A stretch of DNA of 64,000 bases. Origin: Mantis religiosa (lineage: Eukaryota; Arthropoda; Insecta; Mantodea; Mantidae). The translations under genes and the position numbers were made by a program. The stretch is from assembly GCA_030765055.1 (NCBI GenBank), contig CM060947.1, forward strand, positions 257,687,773-257,751,772, in the 5' to 3' direction. Under the pieces are notes generated by a model. That model saw only the letters and a program-made list of their open reading frames with translations. It made no database searches and was not told where the DNA came from. Below are positions 33,126-44,029 of the stretch, in pieces. The stretch's first letter is position 1. Each line of letters opens with the position of its first letter.

Positions 33126-34480
33126 CCTCTCTTGTCCTTCCGCAGTAACCTTCATAGCAACTTGTTTGGACAGTCTCTACCTCTGTAGAAAAGTTTCTTC
33201 TGATATCCCTTCATAGGCCGTACTCTATTACGAATGCCATTTAGACGGTCTTAAACATAGCAAATCTACATCAAAAGCTGCATTCACGACCGCCATCTTG
33301 ACTAATTAAAATTGTTAGGGATTTAACAATAGAAATTTGGCTTGTCAGTTTAACAAGTGATCTAACACGAGTGCAATTTTTGTTATAACTATTTCAAACT
33401 CGAGACAATTCTTAACATCTATTGATGAAATCAGGCATCAATACAAGAAATCAGTAGCTTAATGAGGATGAATAAGCAGGTATCATGGATACAAATAAAC
33501 GACAGTCAAACTTACATGAGGACGGAGTATGATCAAAAGACAGTCGAAGAAGGGAATAAAACCACAAACGTGTCATTCCTTTAAGATTGCACTTTTTTAA
33601 ACGTTTAAAGGTATTTTGTAGCACAAGGAGGCTTGTTAAAGTGAAGTAGCAAAACGTTTATTAATTAATGTTGCCTCTACACGAGACCAGTTGCGATTTA
33701 ATCTGGTTCTACAGTTATTTGGACTCCATATTTGTTAGTAAATGCAACTTTAATGTCGTCACGATTCTCGCTGCACCGCCATTCATCAAAATGCCATTGT
33801 GTTTGGTTTGTGGCCGCGAGGACGAAGGAAGGGACGTAAAGGAACGTGGAGGAATCTCGGAGCACCAATTGAAAATGCGTAACTCAAGGACTAAAACTGG
33901 TTATTATTTAGTCCTTAAAGAGTTCTCAGGGGCCGCAAAGCTTTGATAAAGTCTGAAGAGATGTTAAGGGAAGTGGTGGGGAGGCCCCCTCTTCAAATAA
34001 AATAGAGAAAAAAGAGAATTATGTGTGCGACCTTTTTGCTAATTCAAAGAGTCGACGACGGCGACTTGGGTATCCAGCACTGCCTTTGTTCGGCCCACAC
34101 ACACACACACGCGAACCGTTTTTTTATCTCCTACCGAAAACTTTGTTGAAAAATCGTAACAATGGAGACCTCAGAGCGTTCCTTACTTTACACTTTATTT
34201 CGCTGTCTACGGTTTAATACGTACCTTTTGTTCATCCCTCTACCACCACCCCCAGTTTTTTAGTATTTTTCCTTTAACTTCACCCTCTGCACAGATTCTA
34301 ATAAAGTTCCTCTTCAACTTTATGCAGCTTGCAGATATGAGAAAAAAGCACTGTATTATAAGTGCAATTGAAATGCTCTCGGTTAATGGGACAAAATTAT
34401 CAGAGCACAAGATGCTTTAATTAACTGCCAATCTTTCATCATACAATGCTATCCTGCCACGTAAAGCCATTAACTTGTGT
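33126..34480. other. Unassigned 1.35-kb stretch
   Basis: Contains a 92-residue ORF at 33668-33946 and a short CA run near 34098. No recognisable domain or window repeat. Confidence 0.4.
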
Positions 34481-34482
34481 TA

Positions 34483-35425
34483 AATGACTTTCTCTACTCT
34501 TGTACAAACACTTATTGCTCTATCTGCTTCAAGAAAAACATTATCTTATTGTAGTCACAAGGGAATACAGTAGACTTTAAGTGATAGTCAAATGTTTTAT
34601 ATACATGACTTTCTCTACTCTTTTACAAACACCTAGTGCTCTATCTACACCAAGATAAACATTATCTTATTGTAGTTACAAGGGAATACAGTAGACTTTA
34701 GGTGATAGTCAAATGTTTTATATACATGACTTTCTCTACTCTTGTACAAACACCTATTGCTCTATCTACTTCAAGATAAACATTATCTTATTGTGGTTAC
34801 AAAGGAATACAGTAGACTTTAGGTGATAGTCAAATGTTTTATATACATGACTTTCTCTACTCTTGTACAAACACCTATTGCTCTATTTACTTCAAGATAA
34901 ACATTATCTTATTGTAGTTACAAGAGAATATAGTAGACTTTAAGTGATAGTCAAGTGTTTTATATACATGACTTTCTCTACTGTTGTACAAATACTAATG
35001 GCTCTATCTACTTCAAGATAAACATTATCTTATTGTAGTTACAAGGGGATACAGTATACTTTAAGTGATAGCCAAATGTTTTATGTACATGACTTTCTCT
35101 ACTCATGTACAAACACTTGTTGCTCTATCTACTTCAAGATAAACATTATCTTATTGTAGTTACAAGGGAATACAGTAGACTTTAAGTGACAGTCAAGTGT
35201 TTTATATACATGACTTTCCCTACTCTTGCACAAACTCTTATTGCTCTACTTCAAGATAAACATTATCTTATTGTACTTGCAAGGGAATACAGTAGACTTT
35301 AACTGATAGTCATATGTTTTATATACATGTCATTCTCTACTCTTGTAGAAACATTTATTACTCTATCTACTTCTATATAAACATTATTTTATTCTAGTTA
35401 CAAGGAAAAATAGTAGACGTTAAGT
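34483..35425 (+). repeat. Satellite family A (block 4)
   Basis: About eight units. The last two are progressively diverged before the conserved flank at 35425-35490. Confidence 0.95.
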
Positions 35426-35490
35426 GATAATCTTATGTTCTAAAACTGATTGTCTAGGTGACAGATTGCATTCCTTCTATTTGTCCAAGT
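35425..35490 (+). repeat. Conserved flank of satellite A (inverted relative to 24955 and 29240)
   Basis: 'tctaaaactgattgtctaggt' region, the complement of the flank seen beside the other A arrays. Confidence 0.65.
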
Positions 35491-35820
35491 GATAAAATGG
35501 TAAATAACAAGAGAATATGGGAGTACAGAAAATTTTAGCAATAGTTAAAGGTATTATAAATGGTACTTTTGTTGACGTCGTTTTAATTGCATTCTATTTT
35601 TATGTACAGGATCGTGCGGTCAATTATTTTCCGTTTACACATGTTTCAGTTTTAGGGTGGGTTGAGTTTGAATACAAAGAAATTGCGGAATAGTTGCACA
35701 GGTTGACAGTGAGGGTAATGATATACAATGGAGTGTAAATGTTAATAGGTTGTTATTTATTATGTACTATATTTTAAAATTACAGACAATAATTGTAGTT
35801 TATTGTGTAGTTTGTGTGTT
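35491..35820. other. Unassigned stretch
   Basis: AT-rich. No gene recognised. Confidence 0.4.
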
Positions 35821-35824
35821 CAAT

Positions 35825-36170
35825 TTTCCCTTTCCAATCTTCAGCTGTCTGCATATCAACCATTTGCTTCACATTAAAACGATGTTTGAAACTCTAGTCA
35901 TTCATTGGAAGCTCTGAAATTGTCTTTGCCTAATTTTTTTGTCTCTAAAGCTTCAGTCTGAGGCGATGGTCCAGAAATGGAAATTCCTTTAGCTCACGCA
36001 TTAACAAACACAGCACGAATTACCTCGCCATACTCTGTGGCTTTTGTGACGCCATGTTTTCTCTTTAAGCCACTCGTCTTTAACTGTTTTTTTTTTTTCT
36101 TTTCAAAATGTCATAAATCTGAGTATTCCCCACTTTATCCAACACAGTGAATTCTTTAGCTGGCGTTTGT
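35825..36170 (-). pseudogene. Pogo/Tigger-type transposase N-terminus (CENP-B helix-turn-helix), broken
   Basis: The minus-strand translation gives VLDKVGNTQIYDILKRKKK, then ISISGPSPQTEALETKKLGK and DNFRASNE, where the family usually reads 'FKASNGWLxRFK'. This order (pipsqueak-like HTH, then the 'ISGP...KA' CENP-B HTH) marks pogo/Tigger or jerky-type transposases. Several stops interrupt it. No DDE domain follows. Confidence 0.65.
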
Positions 36171-36179
36171 TCTCTACGT

Positions 36180-36420
36180 GATATTCAATAATCTATTTTT
36201 TGTCCTCCAGTAATAATGTCCTATATTTAGAACTAACTTTACAACATTTGCGTACAAAATAACGCTTTTTAAATGCTCAAGTGTTTCTCCGGAAGCAAAC
36301 CAGGTGGAAAGTCGATTAGATGTCGACGTTTCGGGAGTGTGCATCTCTCCTATCATCAGGGTATTTATTAAATTAATAACCTCAAGTGAATCACTGGATA
36401 TCACACAAATATACACAAAG
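36180..36420 (-). mobile_element. Penelope-type 3' end with hammerhead-like motif
   Basis: The minus strand carries 'ccctgatgataggagagatg' and 'ctcccgaaacgtcgacatc', the kind of sequence found in the terminal repeats of Penelope-like elements. No coding portion is attached. Confidence 0.5.
36300..36365 (-). ncRNA. Candidate hammerhead ribozyme core
   Basis: On the minus strand in order: CTGATGA (36359-36353), a GGAG...CTCC stem II, GAAA (36332-36329), then stem III GTCGA-catctaa-TCGAC (36327-36311) and a T-rich cleavage-site position (TTT). This matches the hammerhead order box 1 - stem II - box 2 - stem III - UH. A one-base irregularity flanks stem II, one stem III base pair is mismatched, and stem I is not clear. 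Confidence 0.55.
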
Positions 36421-36633
36421 ACAAAACACTATCAAAATTCGCATTACGGAACGAAAGATTTTTTTCAGGAAATTAAATGCCAGGTCAGGAGATGGGTGTG
36501 AGTATATAGAATTAATTGGGTCAAAGAAACGTAGGTACTTAACTTCATAATCAACCTGTACTGATCTGTGCTTCTTAAGTCGACGGATTTACATTTTAAG
36601 GCCGGTTTCCAAGTCGAGCTGAGCATCACGAGT

Positions 36634-36759
36634 AAGCGTGGTGGTAGAGTGTCTGCCTCACGTTCAAGATGTCCCGAGTTCGAATATCGGTCAGGGTGAG
36701 TTACCTCTATAAGGTTTCTTCCGAGGATTTCCCTTATCCTGAAAGACGAATGTCGGGTA
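36634..36759 (+). mobile_element. SINE family 1, 5' part (split)
   Basis: Head 'aagcgtggtggtagagtg', 'tctgcctcacgttcaagatg' and 'cgagttcgaatatcggtcag', continuing to 'gaatgtcgggta'. The remainder continues at 37736 after the inserted DNA transposon. Confidence 0.88.
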
Positions 36760-37735
36760 ATGTCTGTTTAGTTAACGCATGTGCAGTTCTGAGTCAAAGG
36801 AACCTGAACCGCCCGCCCACTAATGACAGTCATAAGTCTATCTCCACTCTTCAGAAATGGAACACTGTCGTTGAGGACCAATAGCAACCCTGATTTTCTC
36901 GAAGTGACAGTCGCATGTCTACTCCACGTGGAGTCTCAGTTGCCAAAGTTCCAACTTTCAGTTGATCTGTTTCATTACGTGCAGAAATTCGTTGTGTGTC
37001 ACGATGTGGAGACCGTGGGAGGGAAATGCAGTGGTAAATGCAAATGAAGTGGAGATAACTTTCAGTCAAGTGAAAATAATCAAAGTGAAGAGAATGTGAA
37101 TAACTGGGCCGAGTTACATTACTGGAAAACCCTAAAAAATATCAGAGTTATAACGGGAACTGTTTCTAAGCAAATTCAAGCGCTTGTTTTGAACTTATAT
37201 AAATATTTGCTGACAAATAATCTTGGTAAGGCGTCGTGCAATGAACCTGATTTTAAATTCTGGGTATTCACAGAAATACAGTAAGAAATATAGGTGCGAA
37301 AGGAATACCAAAGACGCCTATCAAGTGTGAAAACAAAAGGAAGCGTTTCTCTAAAGTAGATAATTTCACATGCAATTTAATTCGTCGAGAAATTTATAGA
37401 TTCTATGCAAAAAGGAGAGCGCCCACCTTAGACGAATTGGTTGCACATTTGCAAGAAATTTGTGATTTTCCTTATGGGCACTGCACTTTGGGCGGCATCC
37501 TAAAGGAGCTGGGTTTCAAATACTGCACTTTGAATAAGGTAAGAGTTATTATGGAAACCAGTAGAATTGTAATATAATTTATTTAGACGAAACCTCATAC
37601 GACACCCATGACGTATCGAGAAAGGTGACAACCTTGCAGAAAGATCTGCGAGAAGGAGGGTCTGTCTTGTAAAACGATTATAAGGGTTCGTCAAAGGCAG
37701 AAGCCGACGTGCACACGCGTTAACTAAACAGACTT
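36760..37735 (+). mobile_element. TA-flanked Tc1/mariner-like DNA transposon inside SINE1
   Basis: TA at 36758-36759 and 37736-37737; removing the insert restores the SINE1 sequence 'gggTAactctaagct'. The ends ATGTCTGTTTAGTTAACGC and GCGTTAACTAAACAGACTT are inverted repeats. The 976-bp element carries an incomplete transposase. Relatives are at 4438, 60824 and about 63000. Confidence 0.92.
37297..37700 (+). pseudogene. Transposase fragment of the TA-flanked element
   Basis: The translation starts KGIPKTPIKCENKRKRFS, then VDNFTCNLIRREIYRFYAKR, RAPTLDELVAHLQEICDF and LKELGFKY, a DNA-binding region of the kind seen in insect DDE_3 transposases. After a small gap (stops near 37575) comes LDETSYDTHDVSRKV, where D at 37586-37588 would be the first catalytic Asp. 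The rest of the catalytic domain is deleted before the right terminal repeat. The minus-strand copy at 61504-61734 preserves the same N-terminus. Confidence 0.72.
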
Positions 37736-37847
37736 TAACTCTAAGCTCCTAAGCTCCGTGAACCCCGGACACATTTGTGCCTCATTTCACCCATTCCATT
37801 CATCGTCCGATATGAGTTAACGTTGGAGGACGTAAATTACAAAAAAA
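37736..37847 (+). mobile_element. SINE family 1, 3' part (split)
   Basis: Continues from 36759: 'aactctaagctcc', 'catcgtccgatatgagttaa', 'cgttggaggacgtaaattac'. Confidence 0.88.
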
Positions 37848-38022
37848 GGAAATGGCCAAACCCTCCTTAATTCTCCGCTCCCATTAACTGTTGCATTTTG
37901 CCAAGATGGTCGTCTCCCGAAAGCTGGCTCTTTGTTCGTTGTGGTCGATATGGGAGACGACCATCTTGACAAAATGCAACAGTTACTGGGAGCGGAGAAT
38001 TATGAAGGCTTAGGCCATTTCC
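37848..38022. repeat. Long hairpin (foldback MITE-like), ~70-bp arms
   Basis: 'ggaaatggcc' at 37848 pairs with 'ggccatttcc' ending at 38022. The arms continue through 'attctccgctcccattaact' / its complement and 'aagatggtcgtctccc' / its complement, leaving a ~35-bp loop. A few mismatches only. No coding content. Confidence 0.9.
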
Positions 38023-38296
38023 TCCGAGTGCTGCACGGTTGATCGTGATGCTGGATTTCAGTTCAGCTCCTCTTAGAAACCGGCATTAGAAATGTAAATC
38101 CGTGATTTATGAAGCAAAGATCAATGCATCTTGATAAGCAAGTCAAGTAGTTACGTTTCTTTGACCCAGTTATCTGTACTGACGCCATCTCCTGACCTGG
38201 CATTTAATTTACTGAAAACAGTCTTTTGTTCAGTAATGCGAATTTTGGTAGTGTTTTGTTTTTGTTTATATCATTCATTCATGGGGTGTAACTAAC

Positions 38297-39376
38297 AAAT
38301 TGAATTTTAATTCCAACAAGACATTGGCTATGCTAGCCATTAAGATAATTAATTTGGAAGAATTATCTCTTCACATGAATAATAGAACGATTAAATTAGT
38401 GGATAATTTGAAGTATCTATGAGTTATTTTAGACAGACCTCTGACGTTCAGAAATCATCTTGATTATGTAGGCAGGAAGGCTAGTAAACTTCTTACCGCA
38501 CTGACTGACTGCTTTAACGAGACCAACTCTTCTTTATTGAAGTTAATTTATAAAGGGGCGGTTGAACCTATGGTTATCTATTGTGCAGGAGCATCGCAAA
38601 GTATTTTTCAGAAGAAATGGACACAAACTAAAATATTACAAATACAGCGTGGATACATCTTAAGAATCATCCGAAGATACCGCATCATCTCCACTCTAGC
38701 AGCGCTCATTATTGCCAATATTGAACCCATCTTTCTTACTGGTGTACATAAGGCAAATATCAACAACATTAGAAATGGCCGTGCCTTGCCACATCATATT
38801 TCACAACTGCAACTTGAACAACCAGTTAAACAAGCTCCTCATTCAGCCACCTGTGTCTCTAGTCTCCTTGAAGATTTTGCAGCAGAATATCACCAGTACT
38901 CCATTTACAGTGATAGCTCTCGGATAGCTGAAGGGCTTAGTAAAAATGCTAAAGTAGGATGTGCGTTTGTGGTATTCTCTCGCTCCATGGAATGCCATTC
39001 TTCCATGTTCAGACTTGCCAAGGAGTGTTCAGTTTTTCAAGCTGAATTATTAGCAATCCGTGAAGCAGTGAAATGGCGCAACAATTTACAATGTACCTCT
39101 CGCCTTTACAGTGACTCACAAGCAGCAATTGCAGCTTTGAAAGATACGAACAACAGCAGTCCTATTGCAGCTGAAGTAAGAAGTCAATTATTACGTAGTT
39201 CTCATCTGTGTATTAAATGGTTCAGAGGATACGTAGGGATTGCCGGAAGTGAACGTGCAGATGAGCTAGCAAAGAGAGCTGCGACTTCAGATCTTCCAGA
39301 GACATACACTCTATGCCCCATTTCTTATGTGAGACAAACATTAAAGGAGATTGATTATCATCAACGACTGGAATGA
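38297..39376 (+). pseudogene. R1-like LINE: RT C-terminus plus RNase H, one in-frame stop
   Basis: A single frame runs from 38297 to 39376, broken only by TGA at 38420-38422 in KYL*VILDRPLTF, where this class of LINE normally has G (YLGVILD). The 279-residue part from 38537 contains the RT thumb region, then RNase H: D126 (YSDSSRIAEG), E170 (FQAELLAI), D193 (LYSDSQAAIAAL) and D242 (SERADELAKRA). The usual His of 'PGHVGIxGNE' is Tyr at 232 (RGYVGIAGSE). Three of four metal ligands plus the final Asp remain. The RT catalytic YADD and the endonuclease are missing because of 5' truncation. Confidence 0.87.
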
Positions 39377-39890
39377 ATACTGGTTAAAAGTGATTGCGGT
39401 TCTTTGACTACGGTTTTATATTTCCCAACAATTTCTGACAAACATAAATGTAATTTCGGTAATCCTTTGTTCTCACTCAATTCTTAACTGGACATGGCAA
39501 ACTTTCAGGTTACTTATTTCGGTCCAAAATCAAATCCACAGGTGATTGTTTTTGTTGAAATCATCTTCAAGATCTCCCTCACATTTTATTTGATTGTCCG
39601 TTTTTCTGTTTTGAAAGATACGAACTTGAATTATTGCTTCAATCCTTAGGTTACCCTTTCTCAAAACCACTTACACATATTCTGATGAATTACAAAACTT
39701 ATCAATATTTCAACGCTTTCTTAAACAAAATATTTCTTAAGCTAAATGATTCATCTTGATGTTTACTGTTTGTCAGCTTGATATTGAATTTGTTATTTTT
39801 TATTGTATTATATTCATAAATTTGTAAAACTATATTCGTAATATACCTTTGGGTAAACAGGAATAAAAAATTGGATAATAAATAAATAGA
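39377..39890 (+). pseudogene. LINE C-terminal tail and 3' end (frameshifted)
   Basis: Frameshifted coding continues: FPTISDKHKC, 'FLTGHGKF'-type and 'HFIFDCPFFCFERYELELL' blocks, the C-terminal region of I/R1-group LINEs. A short A/T-rich 3' end finishes with 'aataataaataaataga'. Confidence 0.65.
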
Positions 39891-40287
39891 TAGGAGTGTT
39901 GGAAGAGATGTGGGAGCTAATGGTTTGTTTTACATTTTCCTCCAAGGATTAGATATTAGTACTTGATTATTCATGGAACTTATGTGCAAGTACAGTTGCC
40001 CTCAGTTTTTTCAAAGTACATACGTTACTTAAGGTAAACGGTTTCCGAAAAAAAAAATCCATTTTCGCCTTAGGCAGCTTTCTGGCTTAAAGTATAATTT
40101 TAAATGTGAAATAGCTCCTTGGTGAAATTTATTTTCCGTTTTTCCAGATATACGGCAGGTTTTAGGTAGATTAAGATGGAGATTTTTATTAAATCTCCTT
40201 ATCACTTACTTTTTTCCTGTATTCTTCCTATACGAAATGTCTAATTAGATGTTTTCTTCTAAACTTTACCTCCATTAACCCGAGGGG
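39891..40287. other. Unassigned stretch
   Basis: No recognised feature between the LINE end and the (TAAA)n tract. Confidence 0.4.
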
Positions 40288-40288
40288 A

Positions 40289-41010
<722 letters not shown>

Positions 41011-42127
41011 CTGAATATTCTACCCCGGCACCTAGACAACTATACCGGGGCATATATCCAAATTTTCTCTTTATTTTTCCATAAAATCCTTACAAATGTT
41101 ATAATTATACAAATCTCTCAGAAAACTACTCTACAAAAATAAAATGAAATAAAATAACAGAAATAAACACAAAAAAGCAAAAAACAAAAGAAAACAACTA
41201 TAAAAATTACAAAATCCTTATTTCCTAAATCTATATCTAAATCTACTAATTCTGTAGTCCACCATGGCCTCTGCCATCACTCTCTCCCTCCGCCGCCCAT
41301 GCAGTCAACTCCATTGTTAGATTATTCAATAATTCTTCCCGTCTTATCCTATTTTGTATTCTAGAACTCCTTCTTGGATCTTGTACTATTCTTCGCCTAT
41401 TATCAACTCTTTCTCCTTTGAATATTTTTACCTCCAATGCTTTCTTACTTACAAAGTTAGTCAAAACTTGTAATTTATTTACCAATTGTTGATCTCGAAT
41501 TATGTCATATACGATATATCCTGCTAGCGCATGCCTCTCTTCTTGTTGGTAAATTGCATATCTTCCACATTCAAATACTACATGTTCAGGATTATCTTGT
41601 TTGTTACATAATTCACATATATCATTTTCAGTTTTATTGATTTTCTTCCAATAGGTCTTATAAGGTCCGTGTCCAGTTATATAATGTATAAATCCCTTTG
41701 TTGGTTGAATAAAATTCAATTTTAGTCTCTCTTTGACGTTCTGAAAAATTTCAAACACTCTTCTACCTTCTAGACTGTCTGTCCATTCTTTTTGCCATTT
41801 ATCTTTTAAACTATTTTTAATCACCCAAGATTTGTTTGTTCTGACTCCAGTTATATTATAAACTTTTTCTAAGTTTCCTTTTTTCGCCCAAAATTTTGCG
41901 CCCTTCAATCTTATTAATAAATCAATCGGCCAAATGGCCGTTGTTACTAGCAATGCCATAGTTGGTGTTGTTTTTACAGCTCCTGTCAGACGTAATAATA
42001 CTTTTCTTTGCGTTCTTCTCAACAATCTTCTTATTTGTACATCATCCATCCTTTCTGCCCAAACTGCTGCCGCATAAGTCATAATTGAAGCAAAAATGGT
42101 GTTATGATATATCTGTATGTTACGCAA
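41011..42127 (-). pseudogene. R1-like LINE C-terminus with 3' UTR, 5'-truncated
   Basis: 293 uninterrupted residues (42127-41246). They start in the RT thumb region (IFASIMTYAAAVWAER, VQIRRLLRRTQRKVLLRLTG) and continue through WPIDLLIRLKGAKFWAKKGN, all characteristic of R1-group LINEs. Near the middle is CELCNKQDNPEHVVFEC, a CX2CX7HX4C zinc knuckle. A Glu/Arg-rich tail ends at GHGGLQN. The ~235-bp 3' UTR leads into the (TAAA)n tract. The open frame suggests a fairly recent insertion. RT active site and endonuclease missing. Confidence 0.88.
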
Positions 42128-42129
42128 TG

Positions 42130-42590
42130 GAAGTACAAAATTTAAATTGGTTAACCAATTTATATTGGTTAAGCATTATTTTCTCTGTTTTCTGCCTAAT
42201 ATACTCCGAGGGGATACAAAAATAAGGTTTTTTAGAAAAGATAAGATAAAGATGGAGAGATTGCACGAAGCTCGACGGTTGATGTGCAGATTCCATCAGC
42301 GCCGCCATAAATAGGAACGTCGCTACCTCGACAGAAGGTGTTCCCGAAGCGATTTACCCACGGCCCCCATGGACCAGCCGCGAGTAACCAACAAAAGATC
42401 TGTCAACTTCCTGTCTGTTACTTCGCGGGAAATGGAAGAATTCCTTTGTTATTTCAACTTCCTTCACCGCCTAAGATTTCTTCTCTTGTCTAGGGACGTG
42501 AAGGATGGAGTCAACTGACTGTCTTACACGATCACGTTGTAAAGTGACTTTCTCTACCTGCACCTTAATCCAGATAAGCTTCTGTAGCTG
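42130..42590. other. Unassigned stretch with an 18-bp palindrome
   Basis: AAATTGGTTAACCAATTT at 42143-42160 is its own reverse complement. Otherwise nothing recognised. Confidence 0.5.
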
Positions 42591-42661
42591 TCTGGGTAGC
42601 TTAGTTGGGTAGGTGTTGGTCTTCTAATGGCTAGGTGGTGGGTTCAAACTCCACCCTGACA
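42588..42661 (+). other. tRNA-like sequence (pseudogene or SINE head)
   Basis: TGTCTGG opens and CCCTGACA closes a near-paired acceptor. There is an A-box-like TAGCTTAGTTGGGTAGG, an anticodon-loop-like CTTCTAA (would read UCU) and a good T arm GTGGG-TTCAAAC-TCCAC. The anticodon stem pairs poorly. It joins directly to SINE2 sequence on its right, so it is more likely a fossil SINE head than a working tRNA. Confidence 0.5.
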
Positions 42662-42694
42662 TTTAGTTCTTTAGAATGCCAGTAGAATGAATAG

Positions 42695-42800
42695 AGCCAG
42701 ATAGAAAAGTTTAATGCCACAGGCTCGATTTGAACCACGGATCTCCCGCTCTCCGTGCAGTTGCTCTTATCAACTTAGCTACTATGGCCAAAATGCCGAC
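42695..42800 (-). mobile_element. SINE family 2, copy
   Basis: Starts with the complement of 'cagtctggctcta' ('agagccagatag'), then 'gatttgaaccacggatctcc' (B-box region) and 'cttagctactatggcca' (A-box region). Confidence 0.82.
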
Positions 42801-43905
42801 GTGTCATTAAATTCTCCAACTGACTCGTATATTTCCCGGTAGAACATTAGAGGTTCTCATATACTATGAGACACGGACCTTTTGCAGCGACTTACTATAC
42901 TGTAAGTACTTAAGTCCGAGGCTTCATAGTTAAACCACTGAGCTACTATGGCCAACATACCGACATGACATTAAATTCTCCAACTGACTCGTTTGTTTCC
43001 TGGTAGAACACTAGAGGTTCTCATATACTATGAGACACGCACCTTTTGTGGCGACTTACTATGCTGTAAGTACTAAAGTCCCAGGCTTCATAGTTAAACC
43101 ACTGAGCTACTATGGCCAACATACCGACATGACATTAAATCCTCCAACTGACTCGTATATTTCCCGATAGATCACTAGGGGTTCTCATATGCTATGAGAC
43201 ACGGACATTTTGAGACGACTTAAGTCCTAGGCTTCATAGTTAAACCACTGTGCTACTATGACCAACATGCCGACGTGTCATTAAATTCTCCAACTGACTC
43301 GTATATTTCCCGGTAGACCGCTAGGGGTCCTCATATGCTATGAGATATTCACCTTTTCTGGCGACTTACTATGCTGTAAGTACTTAACTCCCAGGCTTTA
43401 TAGTTAAACCACTGAGCTACTATGGCCAACATGCCGACATGACATTAAATTCTCCAACTGACTCGTATATTGCCCGGTAGAACACCAGAGGTTCTCATAT
43501 ACTATGAGACACGCAACTTCTGTAGCGACTTACTATACTGTAAGTACTTAACTCCCAGGCTTTATAGTTAAACCACTGAGCTACTATGACCAACGTGCCG
43601 ACATGACATTAAATTCTCCAACTGACTCGTATATTTCCCAGTAGACCACTAGGGGTTTTCATATGCTATGAGACACGCGCCTTTTGTGACGACTTACTAT
43701 GCTGTTAGTACTTAAGTCCCAGGCTTCATTGTTAAACCACTGAGCTACTATGGCCAACATGCCGACATGACATTAAATTCTGCAACTGACTGGTATGTTT
43801 CCCGGTAGACTACTGGGGGTTCTCATATGCTATGAGACACGCACCGTTTGTGGCGACTTACTATGCTGTAAGAACTTAAGTCCCAGGCTTCATAGTTAAA
43901 CCAAT
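42800..43905 (-). repeat. ~164-bp tandem array (satellite C variant that includes the SINE2 head end)
   Basis: 'tgactcgtatatttcc' recurs at 42821, 42985, 43150, 43295, 43460, 43624 and 43787, mostly 163-165 bp apart (one unit is 145 bp). Each unit has the satellite C parts ('cgacttactatgctgtaa', 'ttctcatatactatgagac') plus ~30 bp of SINE2 head ('ccactgagctactatggcc'). Confidence 0.92.
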
Positions 43906-44010
43906 ATGTTACTCAGATAAATTTATGGAAATAATTATTTCTTCCACATTAGGCTAAGGTAGGCTAAGTGTAGGCTAAGGTTTGAATACGTAGAGCCAGA
44001 CTGAAAAATC
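43906..44010 (-). repeat. Degraded SINE2 / satellite C flank
   Basis: 'taggctaagg' repeated three times and 'tagagccagactgaaaaatc', the SINE2 body; truncated. Confidence 0.6.
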
Positions 44011-44029
44011 CAATACCATTATTTACCTA

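Larger units (their letters stand above)
36410..38260. repeat. Inverted repeat arms (36410-36640 and 38035-38260) around a nested block
   Basis: The right arm, reverse complemented, follows the left arm: 'aatgcgaattttgatagtgt', 'aggaaattaaatgccaggtc', 'gtttctttgaccca', 'acatttctaatgccggtttc'-like sequence. The enclosed segment holds SINE1, the TA-flanked DNA transposon inside it and a 175-bp hairpin. Confidence 0.8.

Noticed and set aside
33668..33946. 92-residue ORF with CLVCGRED, considered as a zinc-finger (THAP-like) start
   Set aside because: Only one Cys pair, no following conserved residues, no splice context.
37500..37694. 64-residue minus-strand ORF, also echoed at 60865-61284
   Set aside because: Antisense shadow of the transposase fragment in the TA-flanked element.
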